A stretch of 64,000 bases of DNA from Pseudanabaena sp. BC1403 (lineage in GTDB: Bacteria > Cyanobacteriota > Cyanobacteriia > Pseudanabaenales > Pseudanabaenaceae). This document shows, in pieces, positions 19,145 through 28,171 of this stretch. The translations under genes were made by a program, and so were the position numbers. Numbering within the stretch: position 1 is the first letter of the stretch; each line of letters starts with the position of its first letter. The stretch lies in the NCBI RefSeq assembly GCF_002914585.1, contig NZ_PDDM01000003.1, positions 62,001 through 126,000 on the forward strand, written 5' to 3'. A model generated the notes under the pieces. It saw only the letters and a program-made list of their open reading frames with translations. It made no database searches and had not been told where the DNA came from.

Positions 19145-19543
19145 CTATATTTTATTGGTGACTTTTTGGCGATCGCTGATCATATAAATGATAAACAGTA
19201 TGACTATTACCAAATCAATGATCACCGCAGTTCCTGCTTGACCAAGATATTGTCTACCGTAAATCAGCACCAAACTAACGAAGGTCAGCTTGCTAATAAT
19301 TGAAATAGCCACAATTAATGAACGATTTATGGAGTTAAATGCCCCATATATTTGCATCACTCCCACAAGAGTTATTAAAGCTCCCCAATTACGGACAATG
19401 ATTTCAGAAAGCTGACCTTCAAGAGAAGCGCCAAAGAAAGAATTCAGTGCTGCTTGTGGTGCGATCGCGGCATAAAACAATGTACAAGTCAGCAAACCAG
19501 ACACAAGCATAATCCACTTAATCTTGTCAGCAACCCAATTCAT
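19145..19543 (-). CDS. Small four-helix membrane protein, unknown
   Basis: 132 residues with four hydrophobic segments at about 10-30, 50-70, 76-96 and 102-122, and a short basic tail (SDRQKVTNKI). I recognise no family or motif. It is divergent from ftsH across about 310 bases that contain two long palindromes. A GAAAGG-like ribosome site precedes the ATG. Confidence 0.6.
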   Translation of the reverse strand: MNWVADKIKWIMLVSGLLTCTLFYAAIAPQAALNSFFGASLEGQLSEIIVRNWGALITLVGVMQIYGAFNSINRSLIVAISIISKLTFVSLVLIYGRQYLGQAGTAVIIDLVIVILFIIYMISDRQKVTNKI

Positions 19544-19592
19544 TGTTTTTCCTTTCTAAATAAAGTTTTCATCTAGCTGTCGCCAGTTAATC

Positions 19593-19651
19593 TTGCACTA
19601 AAACCCAGAAGAATAGTTACGGCGCAACTATTCTTCTGGGTTTTAGTGCAA
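19593..19651. repeat. Long palindrome in a divergent intergenic region
   Basis: A perfect stem of about 26 bp (TTGCACTAAAACCCAGAAG outer arm) with a short ACGGCGC-type centre. It lies upstream of both flanking genes, so it cannot be a terminator for either. Confidence 0.8.
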
Positions 19652-19672
19652 TGCAGATTTTACTTAGGACAT

Positions 19673-19727
19673 AAAACCCAAATAAATAAAGGTGGCGCAA
19701 AGCGCCACCTTTATTTATTTGGGTTTT
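19673..19727. repeat. Second long palindrome upstream of ftsH
   Basis: A perfect 26-bp stem with an AAA loop (core AAAGGTGGCGC/GCGCCACCTTT). It shares its outer AAAACCC/GGGTTTT ends with the neighbouring palindrome and with the one at 42680-42732. Confidence 0.8.
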
Positions 19728-19856
19728 GCTTTGTCCAAGCTATCTCTTGCATTGATATATCCGTATAACAGGTATTGAGCTAATGCATTAGACTAGATAA
19801 ATAGTTAAGTCAACCGATTACCGCATCGACGGGGCAATAAGGAGCGACAGGCAGTG

Positions 19857-21749
19857 ATGTCTTCTGGAAAAAAAATCTTTTTGGCAAACTTTTGGCGGCG
19901 CGTCAAAACAACGGTCGTAAGTTTAGCCATATTGCAAAGTGTAGCGACAACCTTACCAGTATCTGCACAAACTACTGATACTGAAAGCACTGTGACCATC
20001 GGCTACACCGAACTGCTTGCAAATGTGAAAGAAAATCGAGTTCAAAAAATCGATTTAGAAAGCAATGGTCTAGCGGCGGAAGCAGTTTTGAAAGATGGGC
20101 GCAAGGTCAGGGTTGACTTACTTGCCCGTGATGGCAATACCGAGTTAATGAAGGCATTACGCGAAAATGGTGTCGATACAGCAGTGAAAGCACCACAGCA
20201 GCCAACCTTAATTTGGCAACTGGTGAGTACATTTTTTGTGCCCATGCTTTTGATCTTCATATTGCTAATGGTGTTACGTCGCCTCAGCAATGCTCCTGGA
20301 GGGCCTGGGCAAACTCTCAGCTTTGGCAAGACTAAAGCAAGATTCTCGCCCGAAGCAAAAACGGGGATCATGTTTGAGGATGTGGCGGGGATTGATACGG
20401 CAAAGGAAGAATTACAGGAAGTCGTTACATTTCTTAAACAGCCCGATCGCTTTACGGCAGTTGGCGCAAAAATCCCCAAGGGCGTATTGCTAATTGGCCC
20501 ACCAGGGACAGGTAAGACTTTATTAGCCAAGGCGATCGCAGGAGAAGCGGGGGTTCCTTTCTTCTCTTTGTCAGGTTCAGAATTTGTAGAAATGTTTGTG
20601 GGCGTGGGGGCTTCCCGCGTCCGCGATTTATTCCAAAAAGCCAAAGATAATGCTCCATGTATCATTTTCATTGATGAAATTGATGCAGTCGGTCGGCAAC
20701 GTGGATCGGGCATCGGCGGCGGCAACGATGAGCGTGAGCAAACTCTAAACCAGATGCTCACGGAAATGGACGGATTTCAAGGTAATTCAGGCGTGATTGT
20801 GGTTGCTGCAACTAATCGTCCTGATGTGCTAGATAGCGCTTTACTAAGACCAGGTCGTTTTGATCGCCAAATTACGGTGGACTATCCCGACTATAAAGGT
20901 CGTCAAGAAATCCTCAAAGTCCATGCCCGCAATAAAAAACTTGAGGAAAGTGTCTCTCTTGAATCAGTAGCTCGTTTGACTCCTGGGTTTGCAGGTGCAG
21001 ACTTGGCTAACCTGTTAAACGAAGCAGCAATCTTGGCGGCACGTCGTTATAAAGAGGCGATTGGGGAACTAGAAATTGCCGACGCGATCGATCGCATTAC
21101 CATTGGTTTAACCATGAAGCCAATGCTCGATAGCTCCAAAAAACGTCTGGTTGCTTATCACGAAGTTGGTCATGCCTTGGTAATGACCTTGCTTAAGAAT
21201 GCATCTTTGCTCGACAAAATAACCATTGTGCCCCGCTCTGGCGGTATCGGGGGATTTGCTAAAGGTGTGCCCGATGAAGAGTATGGACTGGAATCGCGAT
21301 CGCAGATTCTGGACACAATTACGATGATGCTCGGTGGTAGAGCTGCCGAAGAAGTAGTCTTTGGCGATGCCGAAATTACTACAGGCGCATCGGGCGATTT
21401 CCAGCAAGTCGCAAGGCTGACGCGATTGATGGTGACTCAATTTGGCATGTCAGACTTGGGTTTAGGCGCACTCGAAAGCGAAAGCGGCGAGATCTTTTTG
21501 GGACGCAATATGATGCCTCAAAATGATTATTCGGTCAAACTAGGCGATCGCATTGATCGTCAAATCCGTCAGATTGCCCAAAACTGCTACTACACTGCCA
21601 AGCGCTTAATCGAAGAAAATCGTGACTTGTGCGATCGCCTAGTCGATATTCTGCTAGATGTAGAAACTTTAGACGGCGAAGAGTTTCGCAAAATCGTTGC
21701 GGAATACACGAAGATACCCGAAAAGAAGACTGCTTCAGTCAAGTTCTAA
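19857..21749 (+). CDS. ftsH: ATP-dependent zinc metalloprotease FtsH
   Basis: A membrane protease for quality control; cyanobacterial FtsH complexes include those that degrade damaged D1. About 630 residues. A signal/anchor segment lies at the N-terminus and a second span at about 120-140 ([18 protein letters not shown]). The AAA domain has Walker [15 protein letters not shown] and RPGRFDR. The zinc site is HEVGH, the form common in cyanobacterial FtsH. A GTG three bases upstream (19854) is an alternative start; AAGGAG at 19838-19843 serves either. Confidence 0.95.
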   Translation: MSSGKKIFLANFWRRVKTTVVSLAILQSVATTLPVSAQTTDTESTVTIGYTELLANVKENRVQKIDLESNGLAAEAVLKDGRKVRVDLLARDGNTELMKALRENGVDTAVKAPQQPTLIWQLVSTFFVPMLLIFILLMVLRRLSNAPGGPGQTLSFGKTKARFSPEAKTGIMFEDVAGIDTAKEELQEVVTFLKQPDRFTAVGAKIPKGVLLIGPPGTGKTLLAKAIAGEAGVPFFSLSGSEFVEMFVGVGASRVRDLFQKAKDNAPCIIFIDEIDAVGRQRGSGIGGGNDEREQTLNQMLTEMDGFQGNSGVIVVAATNRPDVLDSALLRPGRFDRQITVDYPDYKGRQEILKVHARNKKLEESVSLESVARLTPGFAGADLANLLNEAAILAARRYKEAIGELEIADAIDRITIGLTMKPMLDSSKKRLVAYHEVGHALVMTLLKNASLLDKITIVPRSGGIGGFAKGVPDEEYGLESRSQILDTITMMLGGRAAEEVVFGDAEITTGASGDFQQVARLTRLMVTQFGMSDLGLGALESESGEIFLGRNMMPQNDYSVKLGDRIDRQIRQIAQNCYYTAKRLIEENRDLCDRLVDILLDVETLDGEEFRKIVAEYTKIPEKKTASVKF

Positions 21750-21754
21750 AACAA

Positions 21755-21789
21755 AAAAAAGAATGAGCGCTGGGCGCTCATTCTTTTTT
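21755..21789. terminator. ftsH terminator
   Basis: Arms AAAAAAGAATGAGCGC and their complement around a TGG loop, followed by T residues, just after the ftsH stop. Confidence 0.85.
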
Positions 21790-21798
21790 AAAGAGATT

Positions 21799-21826
21799 TA
21801 AAGGGAGCGCTAAGCGCTCCCTTTTT
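21799..21826. terminator. Terminator at the end of the MBL-fold gene
   Basis: Arms AAAGGGAGCGC and their complement with a TAA loop. It overlaps the stop region of the minus-strand gene. Confidence 0.75.
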
Positions 21827-22602
21827 TATGTGACGGCTAATTTTTGGAGCTTTACTTCAAAGCGTTCCCAAGGTTTAGGCTCGATCACCTGTGTGGAAAT
21901 ATTATTTTCTGTAAATAGCGATCGCAGAGAATCCATCGTTCCTTCTGCCTTCAGGATATTTAGCAAGAAACCGCTATAGGTCAAATCACCACCTGCGGCA
22001 GTTGGCAACATCACTTGAGGCTTGAGCCATTTTGCAACCTGTACAGCACCTTGCTGCCCTTTGATCACCGTACCAATCAGAGGCAATTTCAAATCAATTG
22101 TGGGTGTGATCACCACGTCCACAGGCGCAAATTCCTGAATTGCAGCCGCATGATAGCCATGTGGTTCGTAATAAATAGAAGTTCCTTCTACGAGATCTTT
22201 CAAAATATACCCATTCTCAAAAGTATTTGGGCCAATGGGCGAACCCAGAACGGCTCTAATTTCTAAAAGATTGGGAATGCTAAATACTTCACCATGGGCA
22301 AGAGCTGTAACTTGCCTATAATCCAGCCCCCTAACCAGCTTGGCAGCACTCGGTGAAGCTATTACAGGAATTTGGCGATCGAGTTGTTTAAGTGTTGCGG
22401 GGTGAGCGTGATCTGGCAAGCCCTGCGACAGCAAAATCAAATCAATATTTTTTGGGATTTCTCTTGGTGTCCGTCGCTCAGATTTGAAAAACCACGCAGC
22501 ATTACCAAACATCAGTGCATCAACTAGCCAAGGATCAAGCAAGATCCGTTTGCCTGCAATCTCGATCAGCCAAGAATTACTGTCTAGCCATGTTAGGTAC
22601 AT
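21826..22602 (-). CDS. MBL-fold metal-dependent hydrolase
   Basis: About 258 residues from the ATG at 22602 (MYLTWLDSNSWLIEIAG). A longer frame reaches 22701, but its first 33 residues are unlike the family. The metallo-beta-lactamase fold is indicated by WLDSNSWLIEIAGKRILLDPW and the metal-site region SQGLPDHAH. The first His of the classical HxHxDH is replaced by Gln-Gly, so metal binding may be altered. Later GYHAAA and PTAAGGDLTYSG follow. It resembles the UlaG-like branch. The substrate is unknown. Confidence 0.8.
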   Translation of the reverse strand: MYLTWLDSNSWLIEIAGKRILLDPWLVDALMFGNAAWFFKSERRTPREIPKNIDLILLSQGLPDHAHPATLKQLDRQIPVIASPSAAKLVRGLDYRQVTALAHGEVFSIPNLLEIRAVLGSPIGPNTFENGYILKDLVEGTSIYYEPHGYHAAAIQEFAPVDVVITPTIDLKLPLIGTVIKGQQGAVQVAKWLKPQVMLPTAAGGDLTYSGFLLNILKAEGTMDSLRSLFTENNISTQVIEPKPWERFEVKLQKLAVT

Positions 22603-22701
22603 AGTTTTTTGCGTTCGTAAGTTTCTAAACAATATTGTAACGAATTGTTTACGATCCAAAAGATAGAGACTTAGCAAAGCGCAGTTTCTATCTTTTGACA
22701 T

Positions 22702-22730
22702 AAAAAACCCGCAGGAGGCATTCTTGCGGG
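22702..22730 (-). terminator. Terminator-like hairpin upstream of the MBL gene
   Basis: On the minus strand, a CCCGCA/TGCGGG stem with an 11-base loop is followed by six T residues. It lies about 100 bases upstream of the MBL start, so it may end an incoming transcript or attenuate the gene's own leader. Confidence 0.55.
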
Positions 22731-22790
22731 GAGAAATTATGTAGATACGTCGCTAGTGAGTAGAGTATCTTCCTTTTTTCTGCTTTTAGT

Positions 22791-22806
22791 GGTGACTCAA
22801 GTCACA
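22791..22806. promoter_or_regulatory. CRP-type site, one mismatch
   Basis: GGTGACTCAAGTCACA fits TGTGA-N6-TCACA except the first base, and contains the palindrome GTGACTCAAGTCAC. Cyanobacterial SyCRP1-type cAMP receptors bind this consensus. It lies 45 bases (centre to centre) from the perfect site at 22836. Confidence 0.5.
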
Positions 22807-22835
22807 TCAAGACTGCGATCATTAAAAATCATTCT

Positions 22836-22851
22836 TGTGACATCGATCACA
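22836..22851. promoter_or_regulatory. Perfect CRP-type site
   Basis: TGTGACATCGATCACA is an exact TGTGA-N6-TCACA palindrome, the consensus of CRP/SyCRP1 cAMP receptors. It is 234 bases upstream of the MBL gene and 450 bases upstream of amt. Which gene it controls is not decided by the sequence. Confidence 0.6.
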
Positions 22852-23133
22852 CATACTGGTAAAAAACTTAGCCACTCGTTACAGACCCATAAGGTTGACT
22901 GTACTTATCGACACTTTTGCAGATCATCCTTTAAACGTATAAGAAAGTAGGGCTAAACTTACGTCTATTTGCAAAATCAACTTTACTGTTATTTCTCTAG
23001 CGATCTCTAACAATTTGATTAAGGGGATAAGCGATGGATTACCAAATTTTAGGGGAATAAAGCTTTATAAAAAGCATCAACTGATCGAATCGTCATCTTA
23101 AATGATTAATCTCGTTGATGTTTTCAGTAGCAA

Positions 23134-23217
23134 GGCACAATTAAATATAAAATCCCAAAACCTGCCCTGACTGCTATACAGACGGGATAGGTTTTGAATC
23201 TGTTTATTTATTATGCC
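23134..23217 (-). repeat. Family C repeat, copy 1 (84 bp)
   Basis: It is bounded by GGCACAATTAAA at the left and TTTATTATGCC at the right. Inside is an imperfect hairpin between AAAACCTGCCC and GGGATAGGTTTT. Read on the minus strand it aligns with 32960-33043, has the same length, and shares a conserved GTACCTCGGC flank. Confidence 0.65.
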
Positions 23218-23301
23218 GAGGTACTTAGCAGCCAATCTACAATCTTCAAGACAAGATTTAAATGCTCAGCAATCTAAAATAGTGGTGTATATATCTAAAT
23301 C

Positions 23302-24756
23302 ATGGCAAAAGTCACAACAAAAAGAAAAAATTATTTGGCGCGTTTTTTAGCGATCGCCATTGGAGCAGCAATATTTGCCGCATTTACGCCGACGATTGCC
23401 CATGCGATCGAATCTCCCACGCTCGAATCTTTGAGCAAAACGACTAATGAACTGCGATTGTCAGTTGACACGGGTTGGGTATTAATCACTGGGTTTCTAG
23501 TGTTTTTCATGCAATGCGGCTTTGCCATGCTAGAGGCGGGACTAGTCCGACAAACGGGGGTTGTGAATACATTAGCCGAAAACTTTGTTGATGCTGCAAT
23601 TACACTCTTGGCATGGTGGGTTACTGGTTTTGCGATCGCCTTCGGTACAACTAGCAATGGTTTTTTTGGGACAGACGGGTTCTTTTTAAATAACGCATTA
23701 ACGATCAGTAATGGCGCGATCGAATATGCAATGGGGGCGGGCGGTTCGACTGCGCCAGTTAGTACATTCACCCTTTTCTTTTTTCAGTTTGCTTTTTCCG
23801 CAACCGCGAGTACGATCACCACAGGGTCAATGGCTGAGCGGACTGATTTTAAAGGCGACTTAATTTACGCCTTTATCATGGGAGCTGTAATGTATCCAAT
23901 AGTCGTGCATTGGGCTTGGAACAATGGTGGTTGGTTATATAAACTCGGTTTCCATGATTTTGCAGGAGATGCTGCCGTACATACTGTAGGCGGCTGGACA
24001 GCTTTAGTTGGTGCATATATTCTCGGACCTCGCCCTGATCGAGTATGGGGGCAAATCCCACCAGCACATAACCTTGGCTATGCGACCATTGGCACGATGA
24101 TTTTGTGGTTTGGTTGGTATGGGTTTAATGCTGGTTCAACCCTGACGCTTAGTAATCCTGGACTAGCGGGATTGATCGTTGTCAATACGACTCTAGCGGC
24201 GGCGGCTGGTGCAATGACTGCATTTCTCTACATTTACTTTCGCATTCGTCAGTGGCACTTATTCTGTGGACTAAATGGCTCACTCGCTGGTTTAGTCGCG
24301 ATCACGGCAGGCTGTGCTTATGTCATGCCTTGGGCGGCAGCTTTAATTGGCGCAGTAGCTGGTGTGATTGTACTTATTGCTGTAGATGTTATTGAATGGT
24401 TTGAAATTGACGATCCTGTTGGCGCATTTGCGGTGCATGGCGTATGCGGCATGATGGGCATAATCTGTGTTGGCTTATTTGGACACCCAGCATTAACGAT
24501 GAATAAAAAAGCTGGTCTATTCCTAGGAGGTGGCTTTGATTTGCTAGGAGTACAACTCGGTGGTGAAGTAGCGATTATCATCTTTGTTGTTATATTCTCA
24601 TTTTTGATGTTTGGCGCACTCAATGCTGTTGGAATGTTACGAGTCAATCCTGAAGCCGATCGCATCGGTATTGATGTTTACGAGCATGGTGCATCGGCTT
24701 GGCCAGATGTCTATCCCATCGACGATTTGCAATTTGATGACGAAGAAGAAGACTAA
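23302..24756 (+). CDS. amt: Ammonium transporter
   Basis: Takes up ammonium across the plasma membrane. 484 residues. A cleavable N-terminal segment (FLAIAIGAAIFAAFTPTIAHA) is followed by 11 membrane helices of the Amt/MEP/Rh family. The motifs MQCGFAMLEAG, the pore region GGWTALVGAYILGPR and the conserved FAVHGVCG histidine region are present. The tail is short and acidic (DDLQFDDEEED). About 600 bases upstream hold CRP-type sites and a family C repeat. Confidence 0.95.
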   Translation: MAKVTTKRKNYLARFLAIAIGAAIFAAFTPTIAHAIESPTLESLSKTTNELRLSVDTGWVLITGFLVFFMQCGFAMLEAGLVRQTGVVNTLAENFVDAAITLLAWWVTGFAIAFGTTSNGFFGTDGFFLNNALTISNGAIEYAMGAGGSTAPVSTFTLFFFQFAFSATASTITTGSMAERTDFKGDLIYAFIMGAVMYPIVVHWAWNNGGWLYKLGFHDFAGDAAVHTVGGWTALVGAYILGPRPDRVWGQIPPAHNLGYATIGTMILWFGWYGFNAGSTLTLSNPGLAGLIVVNTTLAAAAGAMTAFLYIYFRIRQWHLFCGLNGSLAGLVAITAGCAYVMPWAAALIGAVAGVIVLIAVDVIEWFEIDDPVGAFAVHGVCGMMGIICVGLFGHPALTMNKKAGLFLGGGFDLLGVQLGGEVAIIIFVVIFSFLMFGALNAVGMLRVNPEADRIGIDVYEHGASAWPDVYPIDDLQFDDEEED

Positions 24757-24797
24757 AGAAAATAAAAGCCACCGTTTCGCGATGTCTTTTATTTTCT
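24757..24797 (+). terminator. amt terminator-like hairpin
   Basis: Arms AGAAAATAAAAG and CTTTTATTTTCT flank a 17-base, partly mismatched GC-containing centre just behind the stop codon. Confidence 0.6.
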
Positions 24798-24844
24798 GTC
24801 GGCAATTCTCATCATAAAAATCTGTTTTGCTGCTCTAAAAAAAT

Positions 24845-25092
24845 TAATACCAATCCTCAAAATGGCAACATTTTGAGGATTTAAGAAACCATTTAAGAAT
24901 TGTCTAGATCCCCCCCAGCCCCCCTTAAAAAGGGGGGAGAATTAAATTCTTCCCCCTTTTTAAGGGGGATTGAGGGGGATCTCTTAGAGATTTTGACCGC
25001 AGAAAGTAATTCTTAAATGGTTTCTAAAACCCTTACCGAGTCTAATTATTAATTATCGAAAGTGTACTCATACTTTCGATAATTAATAATTA
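24845..25092 (+). repeat. Family A repeat, copy 3, split by a MITE
   Basis: The left half (24845-24883) carries TAATACCAATCC and a hairpin in which both arms changed together (CTCAAAATG/CATTTTGAG). The right half (25025-25092) resumes with AAAACCCTTACC and a long hairpin around AATTATCGAAAGT/ACTTTCGATAATT. Removing the 141-bp MITE restores the usual GATTTAAAACCC junction. Confidence 0.8.
24884..25024. mobile_element. Family B MITE, copy 2 (141 bp)
   Basis: The termini AGAAACCATTTAAGAATT and complement, and the C-rich/G-rich core, match the element at 2943-3083 in inverse orientation and in length. TA flanks both ends (24882-24883, 25025-25026). It lies inside a family A repeat. Confidence 0.8.
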
Positions 25093-25204
25093 GATTCACA
25101 ATTAGAAGCCATGACTTTCTGTTTTTAGTATTTTTCTGATGTGATTTTGCTAGTATTATTCGGAAAGCTTGTGCTGCTAAGACTAAATTCCCAAAACTTT
25201 GTTT

Positions 25205-25306
25205 TATACCAATTATCGAAAGCGTAACTACACTTTCGATAATTGGCATAACCAACCCAGTAATTTTTTTGGACGCTCAAAATGGCAATGCCATTTTGAG
25301 AATTGA
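25205..25306. repeat. Detached family A hairpins
   Basis: A right-type hairpin (25209-25247, CCAATTATCGAAAG core) and a left-type hairpin (25276-25300, CTCAAAATGG/CCATTTTGAG) occur in the reverse of the normal order. They look like fragments of further copies just upstream of the GAF gene. Confidence 0.6.
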
Positions 25307-25354
25307 TATCATTTTTGCTGAGTAGGACATAATTTAAAGATATTGACAACATCC

Positions 25355-26029
25355 ATGAATCCTGATTTAGGTTCGCAACCAGAAACATCTGAAGAGAATT
25401 CCCCCTCAGATCCTCAGGGCTTAGTAGAGCAACTGCATTATTACAAATGCTTGCTCAATGATCTGTTGTCTTTATCGATGTCATTATCCAGTACTAATGA
25501 CTTAAGAGCTTTTTTCGAGTCAGCCTTAGCAACAACTCGAAAAATGACAGCAAGTGACGCAGGTAGCATTTATTTAATTGATCGCTCTGCCCCAGTCCAT
25601 ACAGTCTGCTTTGAAGTTGCTCAAAATGACTCACAGCCTGATCGTTCACTAGTCAACTTTGCCGTACCGCTAAATCAAGATAGTATTGTCGGCTATGTGG
25701 CGATGACAGGCGAGGCACTGAATCTATCCGATGCCCACAATTTACCAGATGATGCGTTATATCAACACCACAAGACTTTTGATTATGATATTGAATATCG
25801 CACCCGCTCTGTTTTAGCAGTTCCCATGTTTGATTCGCAAAAAAGCACGATCGGGGTTTTTCAGTTAATAAATCGTAAAGTTAAAGATATTTCTATTACA
25901 GTCGAGAATGTTCAAGAAATCACTCTTCCTTATTCAGCTTTAGATGAAAAACTATTAAAGGCGATCGCCTGTCAAGTATCTCTATATATTGAGCGATCGC
26001 AGCTTTTAGGACAAGTCTTTCCAGTTTAA
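25355..26029 (+). CDS. GAF domain protein
   Basis: About 224 residues from the ATG at 25355. A TTG four codons earlier is the only upstream alternative, and neither has a strong ribosome site. A short acidic N-terminus (SEENSPSDPQG) is followed by one GAF domain (about 45-215) with MTASDAGSIYLID, VGYVAMTGEALNLSDAH and SVLAVPMFDSQKSTIGVFQLIN. There is no output domain, so it may sense a ligand and act through a partner, or bind a cyclic nucleotide. No chromophore-type Cys motif is evident. Confidence 0.82.
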   Translation: MNPDLGSQPETSEENSPSDPQGLVEQLHYYKCLLNDLLSLSMSLSSTNDLRAFFESALATTRKMTASDAGSIYLIDRSAPVHTVCFEVAQNDSQPDRSLVNFAVPLNQDSIVGYVAMTGEALNLSDAHNLPDDALYQHHKTFDYDIEYRTRSVLAVPMFDSQKSTIGVFQLINRKVKDISITVENVQEITLPYSALDEKLLKAIACQVSLYIERSQLLGQVFPV

Positions 26030-26226
26030 AAGCATCATTGCAAATGATTTCTTTTGATCGTAAATTGCTAAGCTCCGCCAGAATCATTTCGCTTAATCAT
26101 CAATTTTAAGTATTTATACTCAAAAGCAAAGAGCTGATCTTAAGGAAGTATAAGGAATTCCCATCTTTTCCTATAAGATTGAACATAGGATAAATTCTTA
26201 GATATTTATACGGAGATTATTTATTT

Positions 26227-26343
26227 ATGCTCACTTTAAAAATAGTGGTCTACATCACTGTCATATTCTTTATCAGCTTGTTCGTATTTGGCTTCCTCAA
26301 TAGTGATCCATCTCGCAACCCAGGTAACAGGGATCTCGAATAG
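26227..26343 (+). CDS. psbI: Photosystem II reaction centre protein I
   Basis: A 38-residue single-span subunit bound near D1 in photosystem II. The sequence [19 protein letters not shown] and the ending [13 protein letters not shown] match PsbI, whose C-terminus is typically DPARNPxRxDLE. GGAG lies about 12 bases upstream. Its TAG stop overlaps the GTG start of the ABC exporter by one base. Confidence 0.93.
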   Translation: MLTLKIVVYITVIFFISLFVFGFLNSDPSRNPGNRDLE

Positions 26344-28136
26344 TGATCAACACTTCCAAAGCTAGCTCTGCCAAATCTCAACCTTTAAAGCTTGTCAAAA
26401 GTAATGACTGGCGATTGATGTTGAGCTTATTGCCATACGCAAAACAAAATTCTAAACAGCTTGTCATATCGCTGCTTTTACTTGTGCCCTTATCGATCGC
26501 TAGTGCCGTTCAGCCAATTCTGGTACAGCAAGCTATCGATGGGCCAATTAAAAGTGGCGATTTGTTGGGTTTGCGATGGGTTTGCTTAGTTATTTTAGTA
26601 ACGATCGCAGTCCGTCTTGCGTTTCAGTCTTGGCAGGGCTACTTGGTGCAAGAGGTCGGACAAAAAATCACGGCGGATATTCGCACTGATTTGTTCCGTC
26701 ACGTTACGTCCTTATCAACTAGCTTTTTTGATCGCACACCCGTTGGCAAATTGATTACACGCTTAACTAGTGATGTCGAAGCGTTAGGTGATGTATTTGC
26801 TACTGGGGCAGTGGGTGTCCTTAGCGATTTTGCTGCGATCGGGACAATCGCGATATTTATGTTTTTGTTGCGATGGGATTTAGCGCTGCTGCTTTTAGCA
26901 ATGGTTATCCCAGTTACAGCATTAATTGTTTATTTTCAGTACGAGTATCGCAAAGCCAATTTCAAAGCTCGCGATCGCTTGTCGGAACTCAACTCAATTC
27001 TCCAAGAAAATATTATTGGCGCGAGTATCGTTCAGCTATTTCGTCGCGAAAAGTTTAACTCCGCGCAACACCTCAAAGTCAATCAGCAATATGTAGCTGA
27101 GGTAAACCGCACGGTTTTTCATGACTCAGCCGTATCAGCAACACTGGAATGGATCGCTTTAGTAGCGATCGCAGGTGTTCTTTGGTTAGGCGGTGGACAA
27201 ATTGTCCAAAAGAATCTTACATTTGGTGAGCTTTCTGCTTTTGTCTTGTTCTCGCAGCGCCTTTTTGACCCAATTCGTCAACTAGCCGAGAAATTCACTA
27301 CAATTCAAGCAGGATTTACGGCGGTTGAACGTATCAACGCTATTTTGCAAGAACCGATCGAAATTCGCGATCCTGAATATCCCAAAACTCTTCCCCTTGA
27401 TGGCACTGGCGAAATTTGCTTTGACCATGTGTGGTTTGGCTACAAGCCTGATGAATATGTCCTTAAGGATGTTACCTTCACCCTCAAAGCAGGTGAAAAA
27501 ATTGCCCTCGTTGGCCCCACAGGTGCTGGTAAAAGCTCAATTATTCGGCTGTTATCGCGTCTTTACGAACCAACTAAAGGCAGAATTTTAATTGATGGCA
27601 TCGATATTCGCGAAATTACCCAAGCGGAATTAAGACGTTGCGTTGGTGTAATTTTGCAAGATGCCTTTTTGTTTTCTGGCGATATCAAAGACAACATTAC
27701 ATTGGGCGAAGACTATGCGATCGAGCAAGTGGTTGAAGCTGCCGAACTGATGAATGTTGATCGCTTCATTCAAGATCTACCCGAAGCCTATGCAACGCAA
27801 GTCCGAGAGCGCGGTACAAATCTCTCTGGTGGACAAAAGCAATTATTAGCTTTTGCCAGAGCCGCCATTCGTGATCCTAGAATTTTAATTCTAGACGAAG
27901 CAACGGCTAGCCTTGATGTCAGTACCGAATTCTTGATTCAACAAGCCTTAGATAGACTTTTGATTAATCGCACCACAATCATCATTGCCCACCGTCTATC
28001 GACGATTCGCAATGTCGATCGCATTCTCGTACTCAAGCAAGGCGAAGTGGTTGAAGCTGGCTCTCATGAGCAACTAATCGCCAAACAAGGTTTGTACGCA
28101 AGTCTCTACGAATTAGAAATGATGGCAACCCATTAA
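26343..28136 (+). CDS. ABC exporter, fused membrane and ATPase domains
   Basis: 597 residues, a half-transporter expected to work as a dimer. Six membrane helices lie in about residues 38-330, and the ATPase has Walker A GPTGAGKSS (about 391), signature LSGGQKQ, Walker B ILILDEATASLD and the H-loop AHRLST. It is of the MsbA/MdlB type, exporting a lipid, drug or peptide; the substrate is not deducible. GTG at 26343 is the start and is coupled to psbI by a one-base overlap. Confidence 0.92.
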   Translation: MINTSKASSAKSQPLKLVKSNDWRLMLSLLPYAKQNSKQLVISLLLLVPLSIASAVQPILVQQAIDGPIKSGDLLGLRWVCLVILVTIAVRLAFQSWQGYLVQEVGQKITADIRTDLFRHVTSLSTSFFDRTPVGKLITRLTSDVEALGDVFATGAVGVLSDFAAIGTIAIFMFLLRWDLALLLLAMVIPVTALIVYFQYEYRKANFKARDRLSELNSILQENIIGASIVQLFRREKFNSAQHLKVNQQYVAEVNRTVFHDSAVSATLEWIALVAIAGVLWLGGGQIVQKNLTFGELSAFVLFSQRLFDPIRQLAEKFTTIQAGFTAVERINAILQEPIEIRDPEYPKTLPLDGTGEICFDHVWFGYKPDEYVLKDVTFTLKAGEKIALVGPTGAGKSSIIRLLSRLYEPTKGRILIDGIDIREITQAELRRCVGVILQDAFLFSGDIKDNITLGEDYAIEQVVEAAELMNVDRFIQDLPEAYATQVRERGTNLSGGQKQLLAFARAAIRDPRILILDEATASLDVSTEFLIQQALDRLLINRTTIIIAHRLSTIRNVDRILVLKQGEVVEAGSHEQLIAKQGLYASLYELEMMATH

Positions 28137-28171
28137 AAGCAAAAACGGCGCATTGCGCCGTTTTTACTTTT
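28135..28171. terminator. Bidirectional terminator (exporter/smpB)
   Basis: The core stem AAAAACGGCGC with its complement and an ATT loop is extended by AAAAG/CTTTT. It lies between the two convergent stop codons. Confidence 0.85.

Noticed and set aside
22937-22950. GTATAAGAAAGTAG as an NtcA site before amt
   Set aside because: It fits GTA-N8-TAC only with a wrong last base, and no -10 box sits at the expected distance.
22756-22950. Small plus-strand open frame of 64 codons upstream of amt
   Set aside because: It spans both CRP-type palindromes, lacks a ribosome site and has no recognisable sequence.
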